64,000 bases of DNA from UBA6898 sp964463135 (GTDB taxonomy: Bacteria; Nitrospirota; Thermodesulfovibrionia; Thermodesulfovibrionales; UBA6898). Position 1 is the first letter of the stretch. Every line of letters starts with the position of its first letter. The DNA lies in contig CAYXBA010000013.1 in assembly GCA_964463135.1 (NCBI GenBank), positions 1 to 64,000 on the forward strand. The letters are read 5' to 3'. A program made the translations under genes and the position numbers. The notes under the pieces were generated by a model. It made no database searches. It worked only from the letters and a program-made list of their open reading frames with translations, and was not told where the DNA came from. Positions 1 to 9,205 of this stretch are shown piece by piece.

Positions 1-40
1 GTGGTTTCCACCTTAATTCAGCCCCAAACCTGTCCAACCT

Positions 41-3000
41 TTGGGGTCCACCTCTTACAACGAATCAGTACTGCAATGCGCAAACGGGACATGCACACTT
101 CCTATGGCTGATATATCGCTCAAGGGAGGGCAGCAGGCCATATTCTACAGCGGGGAACTTCCGCGTGCCGAAGGTAATGAACTGAAGGCTAATTATACGG
201 CGTACGGGGCAGAGGTCCAGTTGACAGCCAGCCCGGCCATTACCGTTATAAATCAAAATGGTTATACGGCCGCGGACACGCTTCTTAACTACACCATCCT
301 GCCGCCTGAATATAACGCTGTTACGGCTGATATCGACATCATAAAGAATTCCTCGTGGGAGCGGTACTTACCAGGCAGCAAAACGCAGGGAACTGATTCG
401 GCAGCGATCGTGGCCGGTTCTGCCTTTGAGGTGGATGCAGTCTATACGGCACAGGCAGTGCTGAACCGGGGAAGCGATAATGAGATACGCGGCGATTTTG
501 TCCCGCTGCTCGGTTATAATGCCGATCTGGATATAGACAGCGACAACAACAGTCCTGAAACGCCTGATGGACTTCAGTCTGATCCCGGCAGGGACTGGGG
601 CGAGGAATATCTCGAAGACGTCGAGGGCCGGCCAGGAAAGGTGATCCGTGCCAACACCGGCGACAAAGACAGGGACGGGGTGCCTGATTATGCTGATGGC
701 ATGAACCTGTTCAACAATGCCGACATGAACACCAGCCCTTCATTTACACCGCTGCTTCTGCAGATCAAGATGTCGGGCAGCGGCGGCAAGGCAAAGTTCA
801 GACTTGTATATCCTGAGTCAGACCCTGCCGCGATCAGCAAGACCGGAGATGACACAGCCGGGTACACGTATGCGCCTGCTCCCGGGGAACCGGGTAAGGG
901 CAGTATAAGGATATGGGCCAGTGCAGTAAGCAGACAGGTTGCGCCGTTCGGACAGGGCGGAGACTACATTAAATCAGGCGAGGCATATTCCCTAGAGCAG
1001 ATGGGGATGACATCAAACCCTGTCCTCAGACTATATGCAGAGGGCATAACATCCAGCTCTCTGGCCGGCGATGTGAGAGTGCAGCTGCAGATCGACCCTG
1101 ACGGAGACGGTCCAATGCCGTTTGTAGATGCTGATGCCGTGCGGTTTACGGTGCATGATTCAGCACTCGTCCCTGATTACGACCGGAACCGGTCCATAGA
1201 CAACCAAGACCGCAAGAGGGCACAGGCAGGAGATCCCTTCTATTTCTGGATTAATGATGACGATGATGAAGGAGAGACTGAAGGGACGGACATTCCTGGT
1301 GCGAAGAAGAAGGACACTGAAGGGTCGCATGTGAACTATGAAACCATACAGGTCGACGGCATTCGTGACTTGATAGACTTCTTTCCTCTGTATCTGGATA
1401 TAAAGCATCTCGTGAACCTGTTCAGCCCTGCTGAGTACAAGTATCTTCTCGTATCGGAAAATGAGAGCCTGAACTTCGTCTATTCGTATTTTACAGCGCC
1501 GCGTTCTGGGGATTACCTAACCGGAGGGACCGACAGCCTTGAGCCTGCGCCCACATTGGGAAAAACCTTCACATATACGATCGGTCCTAATGGGATCAGA
1601 CTTGACCCTGAATATCTTGAGCAGATAAAGCTCGATGCCATAAAGAGAGAGGGCATCGGGGTAATATTGCTTGAGGGGAGAAAGGCTTCGACAAAGCCTC
1701 TTGAACTCAAAATATATGACAACAAGGGAACCTTGGTAACGTCCCTGAAGCTCAACCTGAGCCTCGACGGCGTCGAGCAGATGTTCAGGCACAAGAATCT
1801 GACATCTGTTGCTTATAAGGATTTGGCTCCTGGCCGTGGTTCGAAGGCCGGAGAATTGGATCGTCTGAATGAACCGAAAAACTGTCCTGATGTCGAATGC
1901 ACAGGAATCAGCTCGATAAACGGCAAGAGCTTTATATATGTTCATGGTTATGGCAACAACGGACAGGAGGCACGAGGCCGACAGGTTGAGATATTCAAGC
2001 GTATGTTCTGGTCGGGATCAAAGGCTAAGTTTTATGGAGTAACGTGGTATGGCTGGGATAGTCAGCTTGCCGGTGTAACACCGAATTTTCATATCAATGT
2101 GCAGCATGCTTTTGCCACCGTGCCTGCGTTGAAGAATTTCATTTACAATGATGTTGCGGGCGAGGTCACGATTGCAGCGCACAGCCTTGGGAATATGGTT
2201 GTGTCTGCAATGCTTACTGACAATGCTGAGGGGTGGGACAATAGCGGAATGATCAAGAGCTTCTTCATGATGGATGCAGCAGTAGCAGCCGAAGCGTATG
2301 GCGCTGAGGATGATATAAATTATCCGCCGTTAATAGAAGCAGGCACTCACCCGGATATGACTCACCCTTCATGGAAGGGTTATGACAAAAAATTATGGGC
2401 CTCTGAGTGGCATCTGTTATTTGATGACGCGGATAACAGGAAAAAGCTTACTTGGCGAAACATCTTTAAGAATCGGCCTGCATCAGTGGCATATTACAAC
2501 TTCTATTCATCTGGCGAAGAGGTGCTAGATATGCATAAGAACGAACCAAACATATTGGACATAGGTATATTTAAGCAAACAGGTAGATATGCATGGGCGT
2601 TACAGGAAAAGTTAAAGGGCGATCTGACTTTCAATACGGTATTGGGCAGCAATTATGGCGGATGGGGTTTTAATGAGATTGATTATTATGCAGAAGTAGA
2701 CGCTGCAGAATACGGCAGAATTAGAGTTCGTATGCCGGCAGTTCAGGCCAATAATATAGAGCCTTACATATTGAAGGCAACACCTTTCTTCCTTAAAGGC
2801 AATGAGACCACATTGTTTGATGAACTGGGCGGCAGTAATTATGCTGCCAAACATAAGATTCGACTTCTTGCAGATGCTATTCCCGCGAGGACGTTGGCAG
2901 CTGGGAAAAATGAAGTATTGATATTAGGTGATATTGATAAGTTTAATTTCAATATGCAGACCACATACAAGACAAAAAAAAGAGTGAATGGGCAGGATGT

Positions 3001-3133
3001 GATTTTTTGGCCAAGCAGTCGAGGTAACGAGGATAATTGGAGACATGGCGATGCCCGAGAGGCAGCATATTCTTATGTCTATACATTGTTTGATAAATTT
3101 GTTGAAATTCTTGACGTTGGAGGCTTGAAATGA
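41..3133 (+). CDS. Large alpha/beta-hydrolase-containing protein, 5' end unresolved
   Basis: About 1030 residues with no close family recognised. The N-terminal two thirds look like an extracellular, Asp-rich, beta-type protein. Acidic D-x-D-x-D/N stretches near residues 160-190, 207-220, 350 and 378-390 resemble calcium-binding thrombospondin-3 or dockerin loops. From about residue 625 an alpha/beta-hydrolase fold begins (strand ending YVHGYGNNG), with a nucleophile elbow AHSLGN near residue 714, so an esterase or lipase role is plausible. The frame is open only from nt 17 (in-frame TAA at 14-16). The TTG at 41 has no visible ribosome binding site and no signal peptide follows it. The true N-terminus is therefore probably upstream and lost to a frameshift or assembly break. 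The stop overlaps the next start by ATGA, so the two genes are translationally coupled. Confidence 0.6.
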   Translation: MGSTSYNESVLQCANGTCTLPMADISLKGGQQAIFYSGELPRAEGNELKANYTAYGAEVQLTASPAITVINQNGYTAADTLLNYTILPPEYNAVTADIDIIKNSSWERYLPGSKTQGTDSAAIVAGSAFEVDAVYTAQAVLNRGSDNEIRGDFVPLLGYNADLDIDSDNNSPETPDGLQSDPGRDWGEEYLEDVEGRPGKVIRANTGDKDRDGVPDYADGMNLFNNADMNTSPSFTPLLLQIKMSGSGGKAKFRLVYPESDPAAISKTGDDTAGYTYAPAPGEPGKGSIRIWASAVSRQVAPFGQGGDYIKSGEAYSLEQMGMTSNPVLRLYAEGITSSSLAGDVRVQLQIDPDGDGPMPFVDADAVRFTVHDSALVPDYDRNRSIDNQDRKRAQAGDPFYFWINDDDDEGETEGTDIPGAKKKDTEGSHVNYETIQVDGIRDLIDFFPLYLDIKHLVNLFSPAEYKYLLVSENESLNFVYSYFTAPRSGDYLTGGTDSLEPAPTLGKTFTYTIGPNGIRLDPEYLEQIKLDAIKREGIGVILLEGRKASTKPLELKIYDNKGTLVTSLKLNLSLDGVEQMFRHKNLTSVAYKDLAPGRGSKAGELDRLNEPKNCPDVECTGISSINGKSFIYVHGYGNNGQEARGRQVEIFKRMFWSGSKAKFYGVTWYGWDSQLAGVTPNFHINVQHAFATVPALKNFIYNDVAGEVTIAAHSLGNMVVSAMLTDNAEGWDNSGMIKSFFMMDAAVAAEAYGAEDDINYPPLIEAGTHPDMTHPSWKGYDKKLWASEWHLLFDDADNRKKLTWRNIFKNRPASVAYYNFYSSGEEVLDMHKNEPNILDIGIFKQTGRYAWALQEKLKGDLTFNTVLGSNYGGWGFNEIDYYAEVDAAEYGRIRVRMPAVQANNIEPYILKATPFFLKGNETTLFDELGGSNYAAKHKIRLLADAIPARTLAAGKNEVLILGDIDKFNFNMQTTYKTKKRVNGQDVIFWPSSRGNEDNWRHGDAREAAYSYVYTLFDKFVEILDVGGLK

Positions 3134-4098
3134 TGACAAAGACAATACGCATTATGTCATACATGATTATTGGTATATTTCTATTAAGCAGTACAGCCTG
3201 TGGTGTCAATTTGCCGACCGCTAAAGTCACTTTAAAGGTAGTTGATGAAGACGGGCTGCCCATAAAAGGTGCAAAAGCAAGTTTCACAATTGAGGGGTTG
3301 AAGACTGTAAACAAAACTATTGGCAGTTTGACAGATAAAGATGGAATATTTGCAGTCTCAGAAGATAGCACTGGTTATGTTTGGTATGGTGTTGATATCG
3401 ATGGCTGGTATAAGAGCCATGGTGAATATCGCTTCACAAAGCAGGAATCGGGCAAATGGCAACCATGGAACCCTGAGATTAAGGTCGTGATGAGAAAGAT
3501 AAAGAAGCCGGTGCCGATGTATGCGAGAAACACTGGTAACGTAAAACCAGATATTGAAATACCGATAATCAACAAGGAAGTCGGCTTTGATCTTATGGAA
3601 TGTGACTGGGTTGTGCCTTATGGGAAAGGAAGGCACGCTGACTTCATTTTCAGACTTGAAAAGACATTCAAGTCTCGCGATGATTTCCACAGTAAGTTGT
3701 TTGTCACATTCCCTAACAAATTTGATGGCATTCAAGTAGTCAAAGAGAATCTTAAGGGTGGCAGCATGTTTAAGCTTCCAAGATATGCGCCTGAAGATGG
3801 CTATCTCAGAATAATCACTCATAGCAAAGTTGGCAAAGGTATGGGAGCTCCGACGGACGACTACGGGGCTGATACTAATTATATTTTTCGTGTTCGCTCC
3901 GAGGAAAAAGACGGCAAGCTTATGAGGGCGATGTATGGAAAAATTAACGGCGAAATACGCTTTGATCCGATGAATTCTAAAACCGCCTATATAATTTTTA
4001 AATACTTCCTTAACCCCGACTACACACGGAACCTCGAATTTGGCGACAATCTGTTCAAGAATCTGAAAAGCACTGAGCAGGTGAGGGCAGATAACTGA
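3130..4098 (+). CDS. Putative lipoprotein with Ig-like/carboxypeptidase-regulatory-like domain
   Basis: 322 residues. The N-terminus has a short hydrophobic signal ending in a lipobox (SSTAC, Cys near residue 24), so the product is probably lipid-anchored. Residues about 30-110 (KVTLKVVDEDGLPIKGAKASF) look like a carboxypeptidase-regulatory-like or Big-type beta sandwich. The remainder is not recognised. The start ATG overlaps the stop of the upstream hydrolase gene by 4 nt, which suggests the two products work together at the cell surface. Base composition is more AT-rich than in the flanking core genes, a possible sign of transfer. Confidence 0.65.
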   Translation: MMTKTIRIMSYMIIGIFLLSSTACGVNLPTAKVTLKVVDEDGLPIKGAKASFTIEGLKTVNKTIGSLTDKDGIFAVSEDSTGYVWYGVDIDGWYKSHGEYRFTKQESGKWQPWNPEIKVVMRKIKKPVPMYARNTGNVKPDIEIPIINKEVGFDLMECDWVVPYGKGRHADFIFRLEKTFKSRDDFHSKLFVTFPNKFDGIQVVKENLKGGSMFKLPRYAPEDGYLRIITHSKVGKGMGAPTDDYGADTNYIFRVRSEEKDGKLMRAMYGKINGEIRFDPMNSKTAYIIFKYFLNPDYTRNLEFGDNLFKNLKSTEQVRADN

Positions 4099-4162
4099 GA
4101 ATGAACATCTTCAGTCATGAAGAATATCGAAACTCAATCAGCAAGTAAGGAGATATTAATTA

Positions 4163-5695
4163 ATGCTCTCAAAGGTCCTGTCCGCAAGCATCATCGGCAT
4201 TGAGGCTTTCCCGGTAGAGGTAGAGGTTGATATCTCTTCGCGGGGCCTCCCGCATTTTTCCATGGTAGGGCTGCCGGACGCCGCAGTAAAGGAAAGCCGC
4301 GACCGTGTAAGGGCTGCGCTCAAGAATATCGGGTTCAATTTCCCGCTCAAGCAGATCACCGTCAATCTGGCGCCTGCGGACCTGAAGAAAGAAGGTTCTT
4401 CCTTTGATCTTCCGATCGCTATCGGCATCATAACCTCTGAAGGCTTGATCGAACCCGAGGCGGTCAACGGATATGTCATCACCGGCGAGCTCTCTCTTGA
4501 CGGCCGGATCAAGCCGGTCCGCGGCTCGCTCTCTATGGCACTAAAGGTCCGTGACCTCGGCCTGAAGGGGCTTATCGTGCCTGAGGAGAATGCCCCTGAG
4601 GCAGCTGTCGTCTCCGGTGTGCAGGTTATCGGGGTCCAGAGCCTGCCGGAGCTGGTTGCCTTCCTTCGGCAGGAAAAGAGCATCCTGCCCCATGTCGTTG
4701 ACGTCACCGCCAATATGCGGGAACTCTCCTCGTACGAAGAGGATTTTTCAGAGGTGAAGGGACAGGAGCATGCAAAGCGTGCGCTTGAGGTTGCTGCCGC
4801 AGGCGGGCATAATGTCCTTCTTATCGGACCTCCCGGCTCGGGCAAGACCATGCTGGCCAAAAGGCTGCCGAGCATTCTCCCGCAGATGACCTTTGAAGAG
4901 GCGCTCGAAACAACGCGCATACACAGCGTTGCCGGGCTGCTCAGGGACGGTCAGCCGCTTCTTGCAACGCGGCCGTACCGGGCGCCGCACCATACCATAT
5001 CCGATGTTGCACTTATCGGCGGCGGCCAGGTCCCAAAGCCAGGCGAGGTGAGCCTTGCGCATCACGGCGTGCTCTTCCTTGATGAAACGCCGGAGTTCAA
5101 GAGGAACGTGCTTGAAGTCCTGAGACAGCCGATCGAGAATGGCGAGGTCACGGTATCCCGTGCTGTGGCCTCGATCACTTACCCTGCAGCCTTCATGCTG
5201 GTGAGCGCCATGAACCCCTGTCCCTGCGGGTACCTCAATGACCCGAAGCATGCCTGCACCTGTGCTCCGGGCCAGGTCCAGCGGTACAGGCGGAAGATGT
5301 CAGGCCCCCTTCTTGACAGGATCGATATTCATGTCGAGGTGCCGGCAGTCCCGTACAAGGAGCTCTCGACCGATTACGTGGGAGAGTCCTCGGAGAAGAT
5401 CAGGGACCGGGTCGTGCATACGCGGGACATCCAGCTTGCCCGGTTCAAAAACGACAAGATCTACAGCAACGGCCAGATGAAGACCCGCCATATCAAGAAA
5501 TACTGCAAGCTCAGCACGGATGCGGTGAATCTCCTTGAGACAGCAATGCAGAAGCTTGGCCTGTCTGCACGGGCCTATTCACGGATACTGAAGCTTTCCC
5601 GCACCATTGCGGATATGGAGCAGGCCGATGCCATTTCAGCGAGCCATATCTCCGAGGCAATCCAGTACCGCTCCCTTGACCGGGGGCTGTTTTAG
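4163..5695 (+). CDS. comM: YifB/ComM family Mg-chelatase-like AAA+ ATPase
   Basis: 510 residues, the usual family length. The N-terminal ChlI-like domain (about 1-170) starts with the characteristic SASIIGIEAFPVEVEVD and carries GLPDAAVKESRDRVRAA. The AAA+ core has Walker A GPPGSGKTMLAKR near residue 221 and Walker B LFLDETPEF; a C-terminal Mg-chelatase helical domain follows. ComM in naturally transformable bacteria is a hexameric helicase that promotes branch migration of incoming DNA; this role is inferred from the family. The start ATG lies 11 nt after a ribosome binding site (AAGGAG). No other competence gene is visible next to it. Confidence 0.93.
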   Translation: MLSKVLSASIIGIEAFPVEVEVDISSRGLPHFSMVGLPDAAVKESRDRVRAALKNIGFNFPLKQITVNLAPADLKKEGSSFDLPIAIGIITSEGLIEPEAVNGYVITGELSLDGRIKPVRGSLSMALKVRDLGLKGLIVPEENAPEAAVVSGVQVIGVQSLPELVAFLRQEKSILPHVVDVTANMRELSSYEEDFSEVKGQEHAKRALEVAAAGGHNVLLIGPPGSGKTMLAKRLPSILPQMTFEEALETTRIHSVAGLLRDGQPLLATRPYRAPHHTISDVALIGGGQVPKPGEVSLAHHGVLFLDETPEFKRNVLEVLRQPIENGEVTVSRAVASITYPAAFMLVSAMNPCPCGYLNDPKHACTCAPGQVQRYRRKMSGPLLDRIDIHVEVPAVPYKELSTDYVGESSEKIRDRVVHTRDIQLARFKNDKIYSNGQMKTRHIKKYCKLSTDAVNLLETAMQKLGLSARAYSRILKLSRTIADMEQADAISASHISEAIQYRSLDRGLF

Positions 5696-5746
5696 GACTA
5701 TTGATGAGGCCCGTTCACTTCAGGCTTGCATAAGGCCATGCTTAAG

Positions 5747-5761
5747 AGTATCATTAATACT
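5747..5761. promoter_or_regulatory. Inverted repeat, possible toxin-antitoxin operator
   Basis: AGTAT-N5-ATACT lies 20 nt upstream of the Phd-like antitoxin start, where the promoter of an autoregulated toxin-antitoxin operon would be. Phd/YefM antitoxins bind short palindromes in their own promoters. The assignment rests on position and symmetry only. Confidence 0.35.
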
Positions 5762-5780
5762 ATGATTGGAGGTAGTGTTA

Positions 5781-6062
5781 ATGGCTAAAATTCCGAGTAT
5801 TGTACCGATCACCGATCTCCGGCAGGCTGCTACTGCACTTGTTAAGCGTGTCAGCACAAGTCGTGAGCCTCTCTTTATCACACAGCGGGGCCGCGCCTCT
5901 GCTGTTATGGTCAGCATCGAAGAATATGAGCGTACGCAGCATGAGCTTGAGATCCTGCGGCTGATTGCAGCCGGTGAAAAGGAGATTGCAGCCGGTATAG
6001 GCCACAGGCTTGACGATATTCTTGCCGAGGCAGATAGTCTGCAGAAAGAGCCTCAGCGTTGA
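5781..6062 (+). CDS. Phd/YefM family antitoxin
   Basis: 93 residues from the ATG at 5781, which has GGAGG 7-11 nt upstream; an in-frame TTG at 5766 is rejected because it precedes that site. The N-terminal pattern (ITDLRQAATALVKRV...PLFITQRGRASAVMVSIEEYE) is the Phd/YefM DNA-binding fold. The C-terminal helices would wrap the toxin. The stop overlaps the toxin's TTG start, the usual coupled antitoxin-first order. It is predicted to neutralise the RelE/ParE-type toxin and repress the operon. Confidence 0.9.
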   Translation: MAKIPSIVPITDLRQAATALVKRVSTSREPLFITQRGRASAVMVSIEEYERTQHELEILRLIAAGEKEIAAGIGHRLDDILAEADSLQKEPQR

Positions 6063-6358
6063 AAATTCTCTTCACCCCTTCTGCACGGGCACAGTTCCTT
6101 GCAGCACTGGCCTATATCAGACATGAAAATCCGCCTGCGGCAGCGGCATTTCGCGACAGGGCAGCGACAGCATTGAAGCGGCTCGAAAAATTTCCCGAGT
6201 CAGGCAGAGTTCTGCCGGAATTCCCTGACCTTCCTTTTCGCGAAGTCATCGTGCCGCCCTATCGATTTTTTTACCGGATCAAAGGAAAGACCGTCTGGAT
6301 AGTAGCCTGTTATCACGGTGCCCAGATACCGGGGGCTCCGGCTGAGGGCGGAAGCTAA
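6059..6358 (+). CDS. RelE/ParE family toxin
   Basis: 99 residues starting at TTG 6059, overlapping the antitoxin stop (TTGA). Sequence features fit the RelE/ParE superfamily: SARAQFLAALAYI near the N-terminus, a central alpha-helical segment, then LPFREVIVPPYRFFYRIKGKTVWIVACYHGAQ, the C-terminal strands. Whether it cleaves mRNA at the ribosome (RelE) or poisons gyrase (ParE) cannot be decided by eye. The R-x-FYR pattern is common to both. Confidence 0.88.
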   Translation: MKILFTPSARAQFLAALAYIRHENPPAAAAFRDRAATALKRLEKFPESGRVLPEFPDLPFREVIVPPYRFFYRIKGKTVWIVACYHGAQIPGAPAEGGS

Positions 6359-6385
6359 ATCGCAATTAGGATTTTGGGGGAATAA

Positions 6386-6966
6386 ATGTTTTGTAAATAC
6401 TGCGGCACTGAGAAACCCTTTGCGGATGCCATCTACTGCCAGAAGTGCGGGAAGAAATATGATGAGGGGGAGTCGCAAGCTGCACAGCCCGTATCGCAGC
6501 CCCGCTCGACCCTGAGAGTGCCGCCGTCATCTGCCGAAGAAGAGGTCTTTGGATTGCCAAAGATCCATCTCTGCATGGTCGTGCTGCTCCAGATCGTGAC
6601 CCTGGGCATGTATTCCATTGTCTGGTTCATGAAGAGGCGGGAGGCAATGAATAAGCTTAACTCCAGGAGAAGATATCAGAAGGGGTCCTTATCGCCATTG
6701 CCTGCTTTCTGGCCGCCAGTTTGATGTTCGGCTTCTTCTCCGGCGTATTTGAAGAAAGTTCCGGAAAAATATTTAACGGACTGGGAAATCTTGCGGGGTT
6801 CATCGGCGGGATAGCATCGCTCTTCATGGGATTCAAATACCGGAAGATCCTGCGTGACCATTTGCGCGAGATCAGGCCCGAGGTAAAATTGGAAGGGTTC
6901 GCCTCCGGCCTCTGGACATTCCTTTTCGGCGTCATGTACCTTCAGCATAAGATAAATCAGTTATAG
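6386..6966 (+). pseudogene. Zinc-ribbon / DUF4234-like membrane protein split by a frameshift
   Basis: The N-terminal part (6386-6724) encodes a zinc ribbon (CKYC...CQKC) and a first membrane helix (IHLCMVVLLQIVTLGMYSIVWF) typical of DUF4234-like proteins. After the run GGGG at 6682-6685 the reading continues naturally in another frame (VLIAIACFLAASLMFGFF...), which encodes two more hydrophobic segments and ends at 6966. Adding one G restores a single open frame of about 193 residues. This is either a real loss-of-function indel, a homopolymer sequencing error, or slippage. Function is unknown; such proteins are inner-membrane. Confidence 0.7.
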
Positions 6967-6977
6967 GATTCCAAATT

Positions 6978-7613
6978 ATGCGATATATTTGTAGCGTTCT
7001 ATCCGCCATGTGGGAAGTTGGCGTCTTTCTAATCATATGCGGGCTCCTGAGTGGAAGTTTTGAAATGGCATGGAGTCGCACATTTATGCATTTATCTTTC
7101 TTGCTAGGTGGGATCGGATGCCTCGGCCTCTTTATTCTTTGCCTGCTTGACAACTCAATTCGAAACCGTAGTAATGATAGCGAAAGGAGCTTTTGGAATA
7201 ATTTATTAATTAAACGCCTTTTCTTTAGACAGGGTATTTTTTTGGAAATATATAGATTAAAAGTTATTGGCAACTACCCAGAAGACTATCCTCTTCGTTC
7301 CAAACTCGCTGAGTTCACGAGGGCAATTGTTCCCAAATTCGTGTTCGTCAGTTATTACTATATGAATAAATATCTTACGGTGTCTTTTTTAATGGTTTTT
7401 TTTCTGTTCAGCCTGGCATTGAGCTTGAGGTTGGATTTATTGATAACAGCGTCTGCTAAACTATGTTTTACTCTTTTCTTTGTTTGGTATATGACATCTA
7501 TTCCCTTTTCATATGTAGCCTTGGATGACATTTTGAGAAAGGAGCATCTTGACATGGAGGATGTTGATGAATACCTGTATAAAAAATATGTTAAGGGAAC
7601 TGACAAGAATTAA
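6978..7613 (+). CDS. Hypothetical multi-pass membrane protein
   Basis: 211 residues, no family recognised. Four hydrophobic segments are visible, two near residues 12-32 and 38-58 and two near 135-155 and 160-180, with a basic loop between the pairs and an acidic C-terminal tail. The gene is markedly AT-rich compared with ComM and the hydrogenase genes, which suggests recent acquisition. The start (ATG 6978) is 11 nt after the frameshifted DUF4234-like gene; no strong ribosome binding site is seen, so the start is tentative. Confidence 0.55.
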   Translation: MRYICSVLSAMWEVGVFLIICGLLSGSFEMAWSRTFMHLSFLLGGIGCLGLFILCLLDNSIRNRSNDSERSFWNNLLIKRLFFRQGIFLEIYRLKVIGNYPEDYPLRSKLAEFTRAIVPKFVFVSYYYMNKYLTVSFLMVFFLFSLALSLRLDLLITASAKLCFTLFFVWYMTSIPFSYVALDDILRKEHLDMEDVDEYLYKKYVKGTDKN

Positions 7614-7679
7614 GCGGCTGATTCATCGGGAAGAAATCTCACTATCCTCTTACCGACGCCTTAAGAAAGGTGCTAAGCA

Positions 7680-8009
7680 GTGAAAAGAACAACTATCATC
7701 ATCTCATTGCTCATCATTGCGCTTGTCGCAACAAACGCGTTTTGGGCTAACAGAGTTCTGGATCTCGGTATAACGCTCACATACCAAGGGACTTCGCTTG
7801 AGGAAAATCAACAGGCTCTTTCCCAAGCCTTAGCCATTATAAAGACATCCGCTAAACCAAATGCCTCTCGTGCCCAGGTTGTACAGGCGGCACAAAAGGC
7901 ATGGCCTTCATCTGAGCCTTTCGAGAAAGAAGGTTACCTTTGGGTAGGCCGTCTTGGTTTACGCTTCAATGAAAGCGGGCAGTTAGTTGAAGCCGTGTCG
8001 GGGAATTAA
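7680..8009 (+). CDS. Small hypothetical secreted or membrane-anchored protein
   Basis: 109 residues from GTG 7680, preceded by AAAGGTG about 11 nt upstream. An N-terminal hydrophobic segment (ISLLIIALVATNAFWANR) could be a signal peptide or a single anchor. The rest is soluble, with a helix rich in Ala/Gln and a C-terminal WVGRLGLRFNESGQLVE motif. No family recognised. Confidence 0.55.
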   Translation: MKRTTIIISLLIIALVATNAFWANRVLDLGITLTYQGTSLEENQQALSQALAIIKTSAKPNASRAQVVQAAQKAWPSSEPFEKEGYLWVGRLGLRFNESGQLVEAVSGN

Positions 8010-8082
8010 CCATGCTGCCGCCTGTAAACCGGAGCGTTCTGAGCTTTTCTCCTGATATTCAACACAGTTCATAGCCCATCAG

Positions 8083-8829
8083 ATGAACACTAAATACATT
8101 GGTCTTCTGTCTGCTTTGCTATTTACGGCCCTGCTTTCCGGCTGCGCCGGAACATGGACCTCGTCTCGCCCAATTTACCCAGACAGTTGGCCGGCAATTG
8201 TGATGCCGGACCCCGGACAAACCTGCCCGGACATCTCAGGAAAATATCTCGCGGTGAGCGATGAGGCGGGACCACTTGTATATCCACCCGGCGGACACCC
8301 CAGAGAGATGTTCATGTTTGTGACCTATGGACCGCCCAAGCCCGTTCCGCCGCTCGGGCGGCGCATTCTGCCCTGGCACCTTGCAGGAGAGTTCGATCAT
8401 AAAGGCGAGATATGGGCTGCCCTCAGCCGTTATAACGCCTTGCTCGAAGACTATCCGGCTAAAAGTAATCGTAAAGACGATGCCGGCTGGGTCCAGGTTC
8501 AGAAACTGCAGAGCGGCCTCATAGAAGTTCGGGCCGGGCTCCGTGATCAGACACTCTTACAACTTTCACTCAGAAATGAGGCGCAAGGCTGGTGGACCTA
8601 TCGGACCCATATATACGAATGCAAGGACAACGGATTGATGGTTTACGGCGGGTTCCCGCCGCCGCAAGTGGAGAACCCCGGCAACAGGCCGTTTGCTGTG
8701 ATCGGCGCGGTCTTCACCTTTTATCGCACAGCCGACGGCTCCCTAGCTGCGCTCGAAGAAGCGTACACCGGGGTGGGAGGCGGCAATATGGTATTTAATA
8801 AGTGGTGGATATGGCAACGGCTTGAATAG
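8083..8829 (+). CDS. Hypothetical lipoprotein
   Basis: 248 residues. Signal peptide with a clear lipobox (LLSGC, Cys about residue 21), so probably outer- or inner-membrane anchored. The mature part begins with a Pro/Trp-rich linker and has no recognised domain. GC content is close to the core genes, unlike the AT-rich gene at 6978. No clear ribosome binding site precedes the ATG. Confidence 0.65.
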   Translation: MNTKYIGLLSALLFTALLSGCAGTWTSSRPIYPDSWPAIVMPDPGQTCPDISGKYLAVSDEAGPLVYPPGGHPREMFMFVTYGPPKPVPPLGRRILPWHLAGEFDHKGEIWAALSRYNALLEDYPAKSNRKDDAGWVQVQKLQSGLIEVRAGLRDQTLLQLSLRNEAQGWWTYRTHIYECKDNGLMVYGGFPPPQVENPGNRPFAVIGAVFTFYRTADGSLAALEEAYTGVGGGNMVFNKWWIWQRLE

Positions 8830-8902
8830 CGATATAACGTTGCACTTATCCTGGTTTCTTAAAAAGCTACAAGGATTTTTTAGCTCATGGCATTGCTATG
8901 GA

Positions 8903-8919
8903 TTAATAGGGGTTAATAG
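8903..8919. repeat. Direct repeat TTAATAG x2, possible operator
   Basis: Two copies of TTAATAG start exactly 10 bp apart, so they face the same side of the helix. They end just before a -10-like TACAAT (8923-8928) in front of the antitoxin gene at 8957. The arrangement suits an autoregulatory binding site, but no matching -35 was found. Confidence 0.3.
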
Positions 8920-8956
8920 ACTTACAATGTAACAAAAGCTCTATAAGGAGGCAGCC

Positions 8957-9205
8957 ATGGCTACAAAGACAGTGAGACTGGAGATACCATTTCAGAAGCT
9001 CGTATCGATGATCGATCAGCTCGATCAGGACGAAAAGCTGATCATCAAGAAGAAGTTGGAAAAGCAGAAAGTCACCACATGGCAGGAAAGGTTCGGGAAG
9101 GCACTGCAGCAGCTTGGCAAGAAAAATATCCGCTTTTCGGAAAAAGAGGTTGCCGATGACGTAAAGAGGGCGATTACCGAGGTGCGGGCCGGTGCAAAAA
9201 ATTAG
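8957..9205 (+). CDS. Putative antitoxin partner of PIN toxin
   Basis: 82 residues, start ATG 8957 preceded by AAGGAGG. The short, highly charged, helical sequence with an N-terminal RLEIPFQKLVSMIDQLDQDEKLIIKKKLE resembles small unnamed antitoxins paired with COG1569-type PIN toxins. The function is inferred from size, charge and the 14-nt overlap with the PIN gene, not from a recognised DNA-binding fold. Confidence 0.7.
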   Translation: MATKTVRLEIPFQKLVSMIDQLDQDEKLIIKKKLEKQKVTTWQERFGKALQQLGKKNIRFSEKEVADDVKRAITEVRAGAKN

